DNA from: Diphasiastrum complanatum
Lineage: Eukaryota; Streptophyta; Lycopodiopsida; Lycopodiales; Lycopodiaceae
Direction: 5' to 3'
Length of the DNA: 64,000 nucleotides
NCBI GenBank assembly: GCA_029204225.1
Contig: CM055098.1
Location: 52,158,728 to 52,222,727, forward strand
Positions 45,813 through 58,336 of this stretch are shown here, piece after piece. Under the pieces are notes generated by a model, which ran no database searches, had not been told where the DNA came from, and worked only from the letters and a program-made list of their open reading frames with translations. Position 1 is the first letter of the stretch; every line of letters starts with the position of its first letter. The position numbers and the translations under genes were made by a program.

Positions 45813-46514
45813 CTAGCCTTAAGGCCTTAGCACACTCACAAAGAGATCTATTTCTTCTCTCACTCACTCCATTTTGTTGAGGGGTGTATGGACATGACAA
45901 CTCCCTCTTTATGCCATTAGAACTACAAATGTCAATCAACTTATGGAGATATATTCACCTCCATTATCACTCCTTAATCCTTAATCTTGGTACTAAGTTT
46001 GATTTTCTACCAAAGTCTTGAACTTTATAAAAGAATCAAACACCATTGATTTTGCTAGACAAGAGGTACATCCAACAAAATCTAGAATAGTCATCAATGA
46101 AGATTACCATAGTACTTGGCACCACCATTAGACTCATGTGAAAAAACTGATGAATATCCGAATAGATGAGTTCAAGAGGAGAGTTTGATCTTGATGTAGA
46201 TCTGAAAAGGGTAGTTTGTGAGGCTTTGAGAGGCTGCATGCTTCACATCTCTTCCCACACTTTCACAAATGCTTGGGGAGTCCAACTGCAAGCTCCTTTG
46301 CAACCATAGATTCCATGGCTTTGTAGTTGGGGTGGCCCAACCTTTTGTGCCACAGTTCCACCTTTGATAACTCCACCTTTGCCAAGTTAACACTCTCCAC
46401 TGCAATATTAGCATCAAGCTTAAACAATCTACCTTGCTTAAAGCCTTTGGCTATACATTCATCATTTCTAAGGATGGAACAAACTCCATGCTTAAATTGT
46501 ACGTCTAGGGCCAT
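45748..46514 (-). pseudogene. Element C integrase core and zinc finger, frameshifted
   Basis: 46,263-46,514 gives VELWHKRLGHPNYKAME (HHCC finger). 46,036-46,239 gives LELIYSDIHQF and VIFIDDYSRFCWMYLLSS (first catalytic Asp). 45,748-45,939 gives SCPYTPQQNGVSERRNRS with the catalytic Glu present. The region with the second Asp near 45,960 is damaged. Confidence 0.85.
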
Positions 46515-46712
46515 TATCCATTAACTGGCCAACACTCAGCAAATTCTTGGTTAACTTAGGAACATAATGAACATTATCTAGATTCATCCTTTTGGATGAT
46601 CCCACATACAAGGGAATTGTTCCTATTCCATTTATCTTACATTCTTGACTACTTGTAGTATAGATTGATCTATGTAAGTCATTGTAGAAAGTAAGGTGGA
46701 GAATATGTCCTT

Positions 46713-47673
46713 TTAATATGTCATGTGGGAACTTGCCCCACTATCAATCCACCAAGAATCATTGGTGTTGCTCTTGGATGATGGTGGTTTGTTGGAAACC
46801 ATCAAGGATGACTCTTCATCCTCCTCCTCCTCCTGATGTGCAATGTTGCTTTGTTTGCTCTCTTGTGCCTTCTTCTTCTTGAGACATTCTGATGCACAAT
46901 GTCCTTTCTTTCCACAGAAAAAACATTTGTACTTGGACTTGTCTTTGATCTTGCCCTTTGAGCTTGAAGCCTTCATCCTCCTCCTTGGTCTCCTTGAAGT
47001 GCTTCTTCTTGCCATTGGTCTTCTTCTTGCTTTTGAATGAGAAATTAGCTTTCTCATCACCATCCTGCAGAGAAATAGCATTCATTCTTGCATTGGTATG
47101 CAACATCCTACACTCTTCAGCTACTAATACACTGTGTAGCTTTTCTATAGTAGGCAAAGTGTCTTGGATTGCAAAGCTTTGGAACAAATTTGTAAAGCCA
47201 CTCCCTAGACCATTGAGGACAATCTGAACAAGCTCACTATCTTGAATCTTCTCTCCAATGGAAGCTAACTCCCTATTGATAGACTTGATTCTTAGCACAT
47301 AATCTTGTGCACTCTCGTCACTCCTCTTCATGCTTTGTAGAATCTGATTCCTAAGCATGAGAACCCTCGAAGTGTTACTAGACTCATAGATAGATTTTAA
47401 AGATTCCCAAGCCTCTTTAGCACTCTTACATGATGATACTTCCCTTAAAAGATCATTGCTTACATTCATCTTAATACAGTGAAGTGCAAGCCTAGACCTC
47501 TTCTTGTATCTCACTAATTCCTGTGCACCTAGAGGTTCATCTTCATCATCTATTAGAAACTCATAAAGATCCTGGAGCACCATTAGTGACTCCATCCTCA
47601 CTTTCCAAATAGCATAATTGGTAGAATTTAACCTCTCACTAGCTTCTAGAAGGTAGGATCCCACTGATCCCAT
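46713..47673 (-). pseudogene. Element C gag and protease start
   Basis: Gag opens at 47,673 (MGSVGSYLLEASERLNSTNYAIWKV... in part) and stays open for 285 codons, then shifts frame. The zinc knuckle CFFCGKKGHCASEC and protease DSGASSHM lie in the 46,713-47,081 frame. The N-terminus is clearly homologous to gag of element A (SSSNYSTWKVRMESLL). Both the frame change and downstream lesions make it non-functional as a polyprotein, although Gag alone could still be translated. Confidence 0.9.
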
Positions 47674-47945
47674 CTTACTAGCAAGATTCTACACACAAGA
47701 TATAGATTTGTTTGGACCTGAAACTCACAAAGGTTTCTAACTTGCAGTGTTTCACTCAAATGTTGACTTCTAATCCAACAGATGAATTTGTAATCACAGT
47801 TCTATCACTCCCTCACAATGCTGGAATGAAGATAAGATGAGATGAAAACCACACTCAAGCAAATCTTGCCAATCTTGGCTATTCTTGGATAAAAACTGAC
47901 TCTATCTCTCTCATTTACTTTGATGTACTTTCAAGACCTGGTTTC
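47674..47945 (-). other. Element C leader, left part
   Basis: Untranslated DNA between C gag and the insertion point of element B. It resumes at 54,366 and leads to the C PBS. Confidence 0.75.
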
Positions 47946-48597
47946 TGTGAAAAATACAGATCCTAAGTGGATCTAAACTCCAAGATCATTGGCTTGAATG
48001 GTTGCACTCCAAACTACATAAGCTAGGAATTGGCAACACATTCTATGCTACCTAGAATGCAAAGAACTTGATCAAAAAGCATTTATCACAAATGGAAACT
48101 TCCATAAACATCAAGTGCGGCCCAAAATAGCATTATGCAGTCCATAATACATCAGCCTACCACTTTTGGAAAGCACCTAAGATCATACACAATAGCTTGA
48201 AGACAATACACACAACAATGCTCTCAATGGAGGAAGAAACAATGACAATGATCTATTGATCTCAATGAAGCATACAAAAGGTTTCTCCAACCTGTTCTCC
48301 ACGACTTCCCTACTATTTATGGATGAGGAAGATGACTCTCTCTCCTCTCTCTAGAAGGTACTTGACCCTAGATATTCCCTATATAGGAAAAATAGCTAAA
48401 AATGGCTTATATGACCAAAATACATCAAAATGGTCTCATTTTGAAGGGTATGAAGTTTGACACTTCATCATACTGAAAAAATACAGTAAATAAAAACATT
48501 GTGGCCTGTTTCACACGTGTGAAACTCCAGAACCAAAACTATTTACAATTTCCAATTTAGGCCTCAAACTAGCTAGGAAATGTTGACAATTTTCACA
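47946..48597 (-). repeat. 3' LTR of element B
   Basis: 652 bp. It carries private changes near 48,001, 48,138 and 48,509 plus a TAG deletion near 48,550. Palindrome TTCACACGTGTGAA at 48,510-48,523. Confidence 0.94.
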
Positions 48598-49405
48598 CTC
48601 CCTCTTCAACATTGGATGCTAGTTTCAACATAGTCTTTGAGCACATTCCAAGATTAGATCTATGCATTAAATATAGGTCCTTTCCCAATGGTTTGGTGAA
48701 GATATCAGCCACACACTCCTTTGAAGAGACATGTTGAAGCTCCACCTCTTTGGCAATGACTTGATCTCTCACAAAATGGTGAGCAATCTCAATGTGCTTG
48801 CTCCTTGCATGAAAAACAGGATTGCTTGCCAAGCTTTGGGCTGAAAGGTTATCACAAAGTATGATTGGAGTCTTCTCTGGTTCCAGCAAGTGAAGATCCA
48901 ATAACATCCTCTTGATCCAAAGAATCTCCTTGGTGCATGTTGTTAATGCCTTGTACTCGGCTTCGGTGGAAGATAGAGAGATAGTTGGTTGCTTCTTTGA
49001 TAGCCATGAGACCACTCCATCTCCAAGATAGATTGCAAAGGCACTTGTTGACTTCCTATCCATTTGATCACCTGCAAAATCTGAATCTGAAAATCTACAA
49101 AGGTTAGGTGTAGTACCTCCATACAAGATGCCAAAATCTCTAGATCCCGAGATGTATCTAAGTACTCTCTTTCCTAGCTTCCAATGAGCCTCACTAGGAT
49201 CTTGCATAAATTGACTTAGTTTACCAACCACAAAGCTTAGATCAGGTCTTGTGATGGTTAACCATATAAGAGATCCTATTAGCTTTCTATAGAGAGTAAT
49301 GTCCTTGAAGGATCTTTCATTACTTCTTGTAGTTAGCTTTACATTTGATTCCATAGGAGTAGAAACAACTTTACAATCTTCCATATGAAACCTTTTTAGA
49401 AACAT
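48593..49405 (-). pseudogene. Element B RT end and RNase H
   Basis: 270 codons open to the natural stop, with RNase H motifs identical to A apart from single residues (LCRFSDSD for LCGFSDSD; GKDLYL for GKVLYL). It is separated from the upstream RT frame by the 8-bp deletion at about 49,400. Confidence 0.9.
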
Positions 49406-50462
49406 ACTTTTCTTGACATATGAATGTAGATTTAGAAGTTCTAATAATCTCTATTCCTAAGATATAATGAAGTTTACCAAGATCTTGAATTTCAAACTCT
49501 CTTTTGAGTGCCATCTTGATTTCATCTATATCTAGATTGTTACCACCACTTAAGATAATGTCATCAACATAGATCAAAAGTAAAGTGATATCATTTTCAT
49601 TCAATCTAAAGTAGAGAGAATGATCATACTCACTCATAACAAAGTTTTGAGAAAGTAAGAAGGAATTGAGCTTAGCATACCAACTCCTTGGTGCTTGCTT
49701 TAGCCCATACAAACTCTTTTGGAGATAGCACACATGATTAGGCTCATCATGTGAAACATAGCCCTCGGGTTGCTCCATGTAAATATCTTCTTCAAGATCA
49801 CCATTCAAGAAGGCATTAGTAACATCCATTTGCCACATATCCCAATCATAAAGAGTTGCAAGAGAGATTAGGATTCGAATAGTTACCATCTTTGCCACGG
49901 GTGCAAAGGTCTCATCATAGTCAATACCATATTCTTGAGCATACCCCTTTGCCACCAACCTTGCCTTGTACTTGTTGATTGATCCATCTTGATTTGTCTT
50001 GATCTTGAAGATCCACTTACAACCAATTGTCTTCTTGTCCTTTGGAAGCTTTACCAACCTCCATGTGTTGCTTTTGATGAGTGCTTGATGCTCATGATCC
50101 ATGGCTTGGATCCATTCCTTCTTTTGAATTGCTTCACCTACACAAGTTGGTTCATCAAAAGAGGTAAGAAAAGCAAGGTTAGAGTTGTCCACCACTTGCT
50201 TTTCTTTTTCATCATAGGTTAGCCTTGATGGCTTAGCCCTTTGCCTTTGAGTCTTCCTTGAAGTTTGCTTTGGAGTGGCATCTCCATCTTCATCCAAGAC
50301 ATCTTGCACATCATGATGATTAGTAGGCACATCAACATCAACATCAACAACATTGGAAACATTCTCTTCATGAAAGATGACATCCCTACTTATGACAACT
50401 TTCTTTGTAGAAGGAATGTACACTTTGTAAGCCTTGCTTACTTCACTATAGCCAACAAACAC
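49371..50462 (-). pseudogene. Element B linker and RT, truncated by frameshift
   Basis: 363 codons, same as A through YVDDIILSG and FICQEKYV. Then the loss of eight bases (A positions 6,043-6,050) shifts the frame and it ends in KKVSYGRL. The catalytic palm is intact but the RT thumb and RNase H are out of frame. Confidence 0.9.
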
Positions 50463-50486
50463 ACCCTTCTTTGATGAAGGATCTTC

Positions 50487-52538
50487 TTAAGTTCTATCAT
50501 CAAGTGTGATATTGACAAAACATGTACATCCAAAGATCCTACAATGCTTGACACTCGGCCTTCTACCATAAAGAACCTCATGAGGAGTTTTACCATCCAA
50601 GGAAGCACTTGTCCATCTATTACATAGATAGTTAGCACATGCTAAAGCTTCCCCCCAAAAAGACTTAGCAAGATTAGCATGTAGTCTCATTGCCTTGGGA
50701 CATTCACAAAGGGTTCTATTCTTCCTCTCGGCCACTCCATTCTGTTGTGGAGTCCTAGGACTAGACATCTCCCTCTTAATCCCATGTGCTATACAAAAGT
50801 CTTTGAACCTATTTGAGGTGTATTCCCCTCCATTATCAGATCTTAAGCATTTGATCTTTGTATTGAATTGGTTTTCCATTTCATTCTTGAACTTGACAAA
50901 TGCAGCAAACACTTCATCCTTACTTTTAAGAAGATAGATCCAAGTATACCTACTAAAGTCATCAATGAAAGTTGCATACATCTTTGCCCCACCATTGCTA
51001 GTTGTACTAGAAGAATGAATATCAGAATGCACAAGTTGAAAAGCTTCTTTAGATCTAGAAGTAGATCTAGAATAAGCAAGTCTATGAGATTTGGACAAGG
51101 CACAATGTTCACAAACACTATTGTTTGCAACAAGACTTTTAGGGAGACCAAGAACAAGCTCTTTCTTTGCCATTACCTCCAAAGATTTGAAGTTGGGATG
51201 GCCCAACCTCTTGTGCCAAACTTCTTGGTTTGTCAATTGCTCCCTAGCCATACATCCTTCATGATTAGAGATCACACATGCATCAAGCTTGAAAAGTTTA
51301 CCATGCCTCCTACCTTGAGCAATCAAGGATCCACATTTACTTATCAAACATGCATCTCCAATGAACTCCACATCAAGTCCTTTGTCAATCATTTGACTTA
51401 CACTAAGCAAATTCTTAGTGATTGAAGGAATGTACAAAACATTTTCAAGATTTGCTTTCCTATTTGTTGAAAGGGAAATAGGAATAGTGCCTATGCCTTT
51501 GATGTCACATTGACCATCATTTGCAGTGTAGATGATGTTACCTTCTCCCTCATAAGACAATAAGGATGTAAAGTATTCCTTATGTCTTGTCATGTGAGAT
51601 GAGGCTCCACTATCAATCCACCAAGGATCATTATCATCTATGTTGGCTAACAAACTTGAAGTCATAACAAGTGATTCACATGTGTTATGTTCTTCCTCAT
51701 CTATTGTAAGATTTCCTTGCCTCTCTCCTTGCTCTCTTTTCTTCTTATAACATTCATTTGCAAAATGACCTTTTATCCCACAATAAAAGCACTTGAACTT
51801 TGACTTATTGTTCTTAGTAGAAGAGGAAGAGGAAGAGTGATCATCATGATCAAAGTTACCACCTTTGGACCATTTCCCTTTGCCTTTACCTTTGCCCTTG
51901 AATTTGCCTTTTGTGAAGAAAGCCTCTTCACCTCCACCTTGCAAGGATGCACCATCAAGCTTTGATTGCAACCTATGTTCTTCAGCCAATAAGATTTCTT
52001 GCAAGTCAACCACACTTGGCAAGACTCTTTGAATGGCAAAACTTTGCACAAGGTTAGCATGTTCATTTAGCAAACCATTCAACATAACTTGGACTATTTC
52101 ACCATCTTTTATGTTCTCATCAATGCATGCTAAATCATCACTTAGGGACTTAACTCTCAAGATAAATGCATGAGCACTTTCACCCTCTCTTTGCCTACTA
52201 GAAAATATTTGTCTCCTTAGGGTCAATACCCTAGATGTGGACTTTGATTCAAAGAGCTTCTTTAAGGCATTCCATGCCTCACTTGCACTTTGACACTTTC
52301 CAACTTCCTTGAGAAGCTCATTTGTAACATTCATTTTAATGATATGAAGAGCCCTTTTGGCCTTCTTATCAAACCTTTGTTGCTCTTGAAGTGTGAGAGG
52401 TCTCTCTTCAATTTCTGCAACTATGTCCATGAGTTCATTCAACTCAAGTAAGGACTCCATCCTCACTTTCCAAGTAGAGTAGTTTGATGAACTCAACCTT
52501 TCACTAGACTCTAGCATGATCCCACCATTGGAAGCCAT
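50487..52538 (-). CDS. Element B gag, protease, integrase
   Basis: 683 residues, differing from the element A protein at only three residues that I can see (Lys/Gln in the SSRKREGE region, Thr/Ala in ESTHAF, Val/Ala in LLVNIDD). Zinc knuckle, protease DSGAS, HHCC finger and D,D(35)E triad are all present. It ends at the same TAA (50,487-50,489) as A, in the same frame as the following RT. Because B's RT is broken, it could only move with help from a related element. Confidence 0.93.
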   Translation of the reverse strand: MASNGGIMLESSERLSSSNYSTWKVRMESLLELNELMDIVAEIEERPLTLQEQQRFDKKAKRALHIIKMNVTNELLKEVGKCQSASEAWNALKKLFESKSTSRVLTLRRQIFSSRQREGESAHAFILRVKSLSDDLACIDENIKDGEIVQVMLNGLLNEHANLVQSFAIQRVLPSVVDLQEILLAEEHRLQSKLDGASLQGGGEEAFFTKGKFKGKGKGKGKWSKGGNFDHDDHSSSSSSTKNNKSKFKCFYCGIKGHFANECYKKKREQGERQGNLTIDEEEHNTCESLVMTSSLLANIDDNDPWWIDSGASSHMTRHKEYFTSLLSYEGEGNIIYTANDGQCDIKGIGTIPISLSTNRKANLENVLYIPSITKNLLSVSQMIDKGLDVEFIGDACLISKCGSLIAQGRRHGKLFKLDACVISNHEGCMAREQLTNQEVWHKRLGHPNFKSLEVMAKKELVLGLPKSLVANNSVCEHCALSKSHRLAYSRSTSRSKEAFQLVHSDIHSSSTTSNGGAKMYATFIDDFSRYTWIYLLKSKDEVFAAFVKFKNEMENQFNTKIKCLRSDNGGEYTSNRFKDFCIAHGIKREMSSPRTPQQNGVAERKNRTLCECPKAMRLHANLAKSFWGEALACANYLCNRWTSASLDGKTPHEVLYGRRPSVKHCRIFGCTCFVNITLDDRT

Positions 52539-53698
52539 GATTCTAATGTTTCTTCAACTTTTAGGTTCTGTCCTAAAGCACTTAGCACTCACTTTTCTCT
52601 CAACAAATGATAGATAAAGAGATCTATGAAGATTTAGGACCCTAAAACACTTCTATCTTGAACCTAGATGGTTTCCAAGCATAGAAAGGAAGATTGAAAC
52701 ACATGCAACACTTTGCACACACTAAGAATGGATTACAAAATCAAACCAACCTGAACACACTCTTGCTTAAGCTCTCAAACTTTCCAGCAAGTGACCAAAT
52801 CAAGTTATGGTGTGAAGAGTTACTTGCATTCTTAGAAAATACCCAAAACTAGGATGCCAAGATTACCTAGTAATGAACAAACTTGATCAACATATGATCA
52901 ACACACTAAGATATTGATTCAACCTGTAAAACCACATGTAAACCACACTTCTAAAAGTTTATAAACTCCAGCAAGTGATAAATACAAGATTTAGAGGTGA
53001 ATGAATGAGCACACTTAGTGAATCACAAGACTAGCTTCACTATCTTGTCAAATCTTGGTGTTTAGATGTAGATCTAAGATCACTTCACATGAGAATGTTC
53101 CTCAACCTGTTAAGAACCTGAAAACACACTTGCATAATGGTTAACACCTTCCAGCAAATGCTCCAATCAAATTACATAAGGAGAGTTACTTACATGCTCA
53201 ACAAAGTACACCAAAATTTATGCCAAAATTGATGACAATCTTTACAATATGCTCTTCACAATGGAGCTTACAATATGTTCACCCAAAAAAGGGGATCTTT
53301 CATCCAAATGGGAGCTTTGCTCAGCCTTTAGGAGAATTACAACTCACTCAAAAGAGCATTTGTCATCCACTTAAGGAGAAGTTTCATCCACTTAAGGAGA
53401 GTGTTCATCCAAGAATGGAGATTGTCAACAATAGGATTGAAAAGAACATTGTTAGTATTGAATATGCACAAGCCTCACAATCACAAATGATTAGGTGTTA
53501 TGATCTGATCCAAAATAGTTTCTTTTCAGCCTCTGATCTTCAATAGACCTGAAATATGCTTTTGATCCACAAGTTCAACTCACAAAACAAAGGTTAGTAA
53601 GATTTGATCAACAAAGCAATGCAAAATCATGCTAGAACTTGATCAAACATCCAAATATCACCAAAAATGGAATACTTACTGTAAATAGAAGCCAACCA
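52539..53698 (-). other. Untranslated leader of element B
   Basis: Nearly identical to the leader of A (9,189-10,348), with single-base differences near 52,567 and 52,788. No supported coding frame. Confidence 0.7.
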
Positions 53699-53710
53699 GC
53701 TCTGATACCA
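53699..53710 (-). other. Primer-binding site of element B
   Basis: Minus-strand TGGTATCAGAGC abutting the 5' LTR. Confidence 0.93.
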
Positions 53711-54365
53711 TGTGAAAAATACAGATCCTAAGTGGATCTAAACTCCAAGATCATTGGCTTGAATGCTTGCACTCCAAACTACATAAGCTAGGAATTGGCA
53801 ACACATTCTATGCTACCTAGAATGCAAAGAACTTGATCAAAAAGCATTTATCACAAATGGAAACTTCCATAAACATCAAGTGCGGCCCAAAATAGCATTA
53901 TACAGTCCATAATACATCAGCCTACCACTTTTGGAAAGCACCTAAGATCATACACAATAGCTTGAAGACAATACACACAACAATGCTCTCAATGGAGGAA
54001 GAAACAATGACAATGATCTATTGATCTCAATGAAGCATACAAAAGGTTTCTCCAACCTGTTCTCCACGACTTCCCTACTATTTATGGATGAGGAAGATGA
54101 CTCTCTCTCCTCTCTCTAGAAGGTACTTGACCCTAGATATTCCCTATATAGGAAAAATAGCTAAAAATGGCTTATATGACCAAAATACATCAAAATGGTC
54201 TCATTTTGAAGGGTATGAAGTTTGACACTTCATCATACTGAAAAAATACAGTAAATAAAAACATTGTGGCCTGGTTCACACGTGTGAAACTCCAGAACCA
54301 AAACTATTTACAATTTTAGCCAATTTAGGCCTCAAACTAGCTAGGAAATGTTGACAATTTTCACA
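53711..54365 (-). repeat. 5' LTR of element B
   Basis: 655 bp, indistinguishable by eye from both LTRs of element A. Palindrome TTCACACGTGTGAA at 54,275-54,288. Confidence 0.95.
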
Positions 54366-54718
54366 ATTTCCACTTTAAGAAGGTCTGAAATCAGCCTAGA
54401 TCTATTAGTTTTCATGAAACAAATTTAAAACTAATCAATGGCAAGTGATCTTGGTAGCTTATCCTAGGATTTGCACCAAAAATTACATCAAACTGACACC
54501 AGATGAATTTTCTATGATCCAATGAATATGGGTTATTAATTGCTGGTTCAGAGATGCCCACACGTGTAAACAGTACGGATTTTGATCCTGAAAAAGTTTG
54601 GGATCAAATCCCCTCACCAAAACCTAGATACCAGCTCGCCCTTCCAATACTAGCTTTTTGCACCAAAACCTACTAAAACTGGATTAGATTCAAACACAGA
54701 TCAATGGCCTTGTACTTG
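54366..54718 (-). other. Element C leader, right part
   Basis: Continuation of the C leader after element B, ending at the C PBS. It includes one CCACACGTGTAAAC word near 54,560. No coding frame. Confidence 0.75.
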
Positions 54719-54730
54719 GCTCTGATACCA
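54719..54730 (-). other. Primer-binding site of element C
   Basis: Minus-strand TGGTATCAGAGC abutting the 5' LTR of C. Confidence 0.92.
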
Positions 54731-55407
54731 TGTGAAAAGTATAGTACTAAGGACCATAAATGGATCTTTGAATGATCCACAAGGTGATTGTATGCTTGTT
54801 AAACAATCTATCAGAAACTAGTCATCAGAAAACAAGATCTAGTTTAGCAACTTGATAGGAAACAAGTAGAGACAATCAAAGCATTGATCAAATAGTATAA
54901 TCCAACTCCACACGTGTGGAAATAAGGCTGTAGTACAGCCTGTAGACAGTGTTTACAAAGTGCCAAAGCTGGGTTTCATTGGAAATCAAGAGTAATCACC
55001 ATACAATGAGAGGAAACTCGGATTTCTCCTTGAGGCTCCAAAAAGTTTCTATCTTCTCACTATGGAGAATGGGAATACGTAGTAAAACACACTTCCTTTG
55101 CAAAGTTAGGTGAAAATCCAGCATGTAATAAGGAAGTAGACTCCACTTTCTTGCCCTAATGTGAAAACCCTAGCCTAGATCCAAGAGTAGGTGCATGGTA
55201 GATACAAATCTCATCATAAATCATGGTCTAGATCCTACAAAGAATCACTACCAAATAGACACAACCACTCCTCTTGACTCGTGGTAACCTACTTTAGGTG
55301 TGTATGTACAAGTGGCACTTTGGCCATTCAAGTAACCAACAAACAATATTGACAAAATGTACAATATTCTACATGGCTAGATTTGCCAATGTAGGCAATT
55401 TTTCACA
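54731..55407 (-). repeat. 5' LTR of element C
   Basis: 677 bp, homologous to 42,998-43,691 with substitutions and small deletions. TCCACACGTGTGGA is retained at 54,907-54,920. It is followed by the AAGAG duplication. Confidence 0.92.
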
Positions 55408-55412
55408 AAGAG

Positions 55413-55611
55413 CGGTTGTGTCGAGTGGAAGATCGCCAAGAGTGAGTTGGTACGCAGACAAATCGCCAAAACTGGTCGCTAGAAGCATAAAATGAGTGTG
55501 CACATCGCTGAGGTAGGAATGACTTCGACCGGAGGATTTTAATAGTGGTTGAAGCCCTAAAAATTCGAAAACTCGATTGATGAAGCATTCAGTTGGGTCG
55601 TCAAAATCCAT
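55413..55611 (-). pseudogene. Short ORF interrupted by element C
   Basis: The minus strand from 55,611 opens MDFDDPTECFINRVFEFLGL and stays open to the element C junction. With C removed, the frame runs about 12 codons into the left flank (42,997 downwards) before a stop. The family is not recognised; it could be the start of an older element's gag or a chance frame. Confidence 0.25.
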
Positions 55612-56460
55612 ATTGTATCACTCTTTTTCCATCTTTGATAGTTAAAATTAAGACTCAATGTTTGCCTTTGGATTTGATATCAAAAGCAATAAAGATTTAC
55701 TTTATTCAGCCCAACCTATATCTCCATTTGATTTACAGTCCCAACCTTTGTCCATAAGCTCTGACAAGGTATCCTTTGACATATCTTTACAAACATAGTA
55801 ATTTGGTGTTCTATGCACATTTGCACTTGAAAAAAAATCAACAAATAAACCAACTTAATCGAATATTTTTGGATTCAGTACTTATTTTCATAGAATTCTT
55901 CAAACCAAAAGAGCTTGCATCAAAATGATTTTAAAATAGTGCTATGAAGAATAATCCATTTGTCATTGTCAATATTTGAATTTGACATCCAATATACCAG
56001 CAAGTGACTGTGTGGGCTCCCATTTAGTATCTTTGATGGATATAAATTAGCAAGATACAACAAATTATGAGTTTCTAACTACAAATCAAAATTCTGCTGG
56101 ATAAAATAAAGGTAAAATTGTAATGATTCAAATACTTACAATTGCATTTCCTATGATCATTTGAATTCATGAATGAAAAACTTAGTTTGGAATGCATATA
56201 AACATGTTGAACTAACACTTTTAAAATGGATTGTCCTCCTGGAGATGCTCTGAAGTCAAGAATCCTAGCTTTCCAATAGGATATGAAAAGTAACTTGGTT
56301 CTTTTCTTTTGTTGAAACATTCCTTTTGATGATGAATGCATCAATACCCACGTGTGTGGCATGACATATTTTTTTGGTATCAGTTTCCTACTTCATCTCT
56401 CATTATAAAGAATGACAGAGTCTATTGTGAATCTGGGTCTGCTAGATGATACCATGATTT

Positions 56461-56533
<73 letters not shown>

Positions 56534-58336
56534 TGAAACCGTAAGAAATTTGATAATGCAGTAAATTCATTCACATGATGCTATATTACTGTGATCACGA
56601 TGCCTAAACCAATGTGGTCTGTAACTATGGTCGTGTATACTATGACTTTAACTATTATGGTGAGTATTTTAACTTGACGAAGTTGATTCTGTATAGCATT
56701 GTAGTATATGGGTAGCACAAGCCAGCCAATGATACACATGAGATTTACCTAGTGGCAATAGAAAATTCAAAAATTATCAATCAATTTGCTAGTCCCAATG
56801 AGCTACATTATGTAGATTTCATTTTCAGGTCTTTCTGTTGGTCCATGTAGAAGCCAAAATTTTTTTTTAAAAAAAACATCTTTTTTTAAGTTTGGAATTT
56901 CTAAAATGATGAAGTATTGTAAAAGTTGTTCGCATAGTTCTTTTTTTCACCCCTAACTATTTTACAAGTCCTCCCATTGCAACCACCACATAAAAATGCC
57001 TCCAAGACATTTCTTATACCTCCAAAATGATTTGGAATGTTTTGGATTTTTGGTAGCATTCCAAACCAAAGTGCAAGCAACTGTGGTTCAGCCTTAACCC
57101 ACAAATCCTCCACATGGACTACACCTTATTCTGGAATACTAATTCAACAACCTCCTTGCATTGCAATAGTAAAGTGGAATATCATATCATCAGGGTTATG
57201 AAGTAGCAACCTATAAACAAAGATACGAAAAGGTAGAGCTATGTGCCTTGCCACAATCATTTGTTCTAGATGGCTAAAGAGCATGGCATGCATGAATGTT
57301 GGCCACCTTAGGAGTAGTTTGACTATTGGATCCATTGCACCTGCTTTATTCAAAGAGTAACATACTTGAGCCTTGAACTCGAGTATCTGTGAGATCTAAC
57401 AAGATTTTTTATTTTTGTGAAAACATTTTATCTTGCACACTGAAATATTAGAATTCAAGTGCAAATTGTATTACATCACAGGCCTCAATTTTACTTAACC
57501 CAACAAATGCTCTTCAACTTCAGATTTAAAACAGCATGTCAATATAATTTGTTTCTTCTTCTAATGTCTGTATAGGCTCTTTGCAAACTTATTGATCAGC
57601 TTTTTTCTGAACTAGTTTGAGTGATTCTTGAATCAGACAAAGGTGTTCAAGATAGTAGACAAATAGTGAGAGTACAATGAGATGCATTTTTTTCTGTATT
57701 CTGTGAACTGAGAAAATGGATACACCACGATTGCATGCACACCATTTCATTGCTGAATGTCACCACTGAACATCAGTAACTCTTTCTATTCAGATTAATT
57801 TAAAGAAAAACAAAGGATAGCAGCTAGCCTACTGACAATTAGTGGAATTTCTAACAGGTAAGTCTCATTTGCAATTACTTCTTACTACAAACTTACCAGG
57901 ACTTGCATGCTAAATTACTGAGCTACCACCTGAAGCAGAATAGTAATACCACCTATGAAACCTAAGGTGAACAAGCTAACGTGATTTGTCAAGCTTGTTG
58001 GAGGGCATTTGAGTGGAATTTGTTTCTGTCTACCAACTGCGTCAAGAGCCAACTACATTTCTTCCCATCTGAGAATCCATTCTAACGTGCAGCCATGATT
58101 TTAACGTTCTGGTGTCTACCACATTTGATAGCAATGAGGAAGGAACAAACAGCAATACCATGTTCAGGCAGATCATGTCTTATCTCTTAGACTGAGGAGC
58201 TGAGACTGATGCAAAGCTCAACTGAATCTGAACATCTACTAGTTCAAAATTTAGCGTTTTTGCTCAGATCCAGTCGATGATAGAGAGCTAGAACAATGAT
58301 TTCCGCTAGCTTTGGTGAGCAGGATTCAAAAGACTA
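55612..58336. other. Spacer downstream of the GRF gene
   Basis: A/T-rich DNA without LTR termini. Two short minus-strand frames (56,901-57,113 and 57,144-57,353) show no family I can name. The part next to 58,336 must contain the GRF 3' UTR, but no clear polyadenylation signal can be picked by eye. One CT microsatellite is present. Confidence 0.5.
56464..56531. repeat. (CT)n microsatellite
   Basis: An uninterrupted CT run of about 68 bp following AGAT. Confidence 0.95.

Larger units (their letters stand above)
47946..54365 (-). mobile_element. Element B: copia element, sister of A, nested in element C
   Basis: LTRs 47,946-48,597 (652 bp) and 53,711-54,365 (655 bp) with PBS and polypurine tract as in A. 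Flanks GTTTC (47,941-47,945) and ATTTC (54,366-54,370) match at four of five bases, a slightly decayed target duplication. Coding DNA is almost identical to A, but an 8-bp deletion breaks RT. The integrase-RT stop is the same as in A. The right LTR matches A's LTRs by eye, while the left LTR has three substitutions and a 3-bp deletion. Confidence 0.95.
42998..55407 (-). mobile_element. Element C: decayed copia retrotransposon, split by element B
   Basis: LTRs at 42,998-43,691 and 54,731-55,407, with a perfect 5-bp duplication AAGAG at 42,993-42,997 and 55,408-55,412. A tRNA-Met PBS is at 54,719-54,730 and a polypurine tract beside the left LTR (minus-strand GAGGAGGAAG). The LTRs differ by substitutions and indels (694 vs 677 bp), so C is much older than B, which sits in its leader. 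gag-pol is present from gag to RNase H but frameshifted in many places. Confidence 0.93.
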
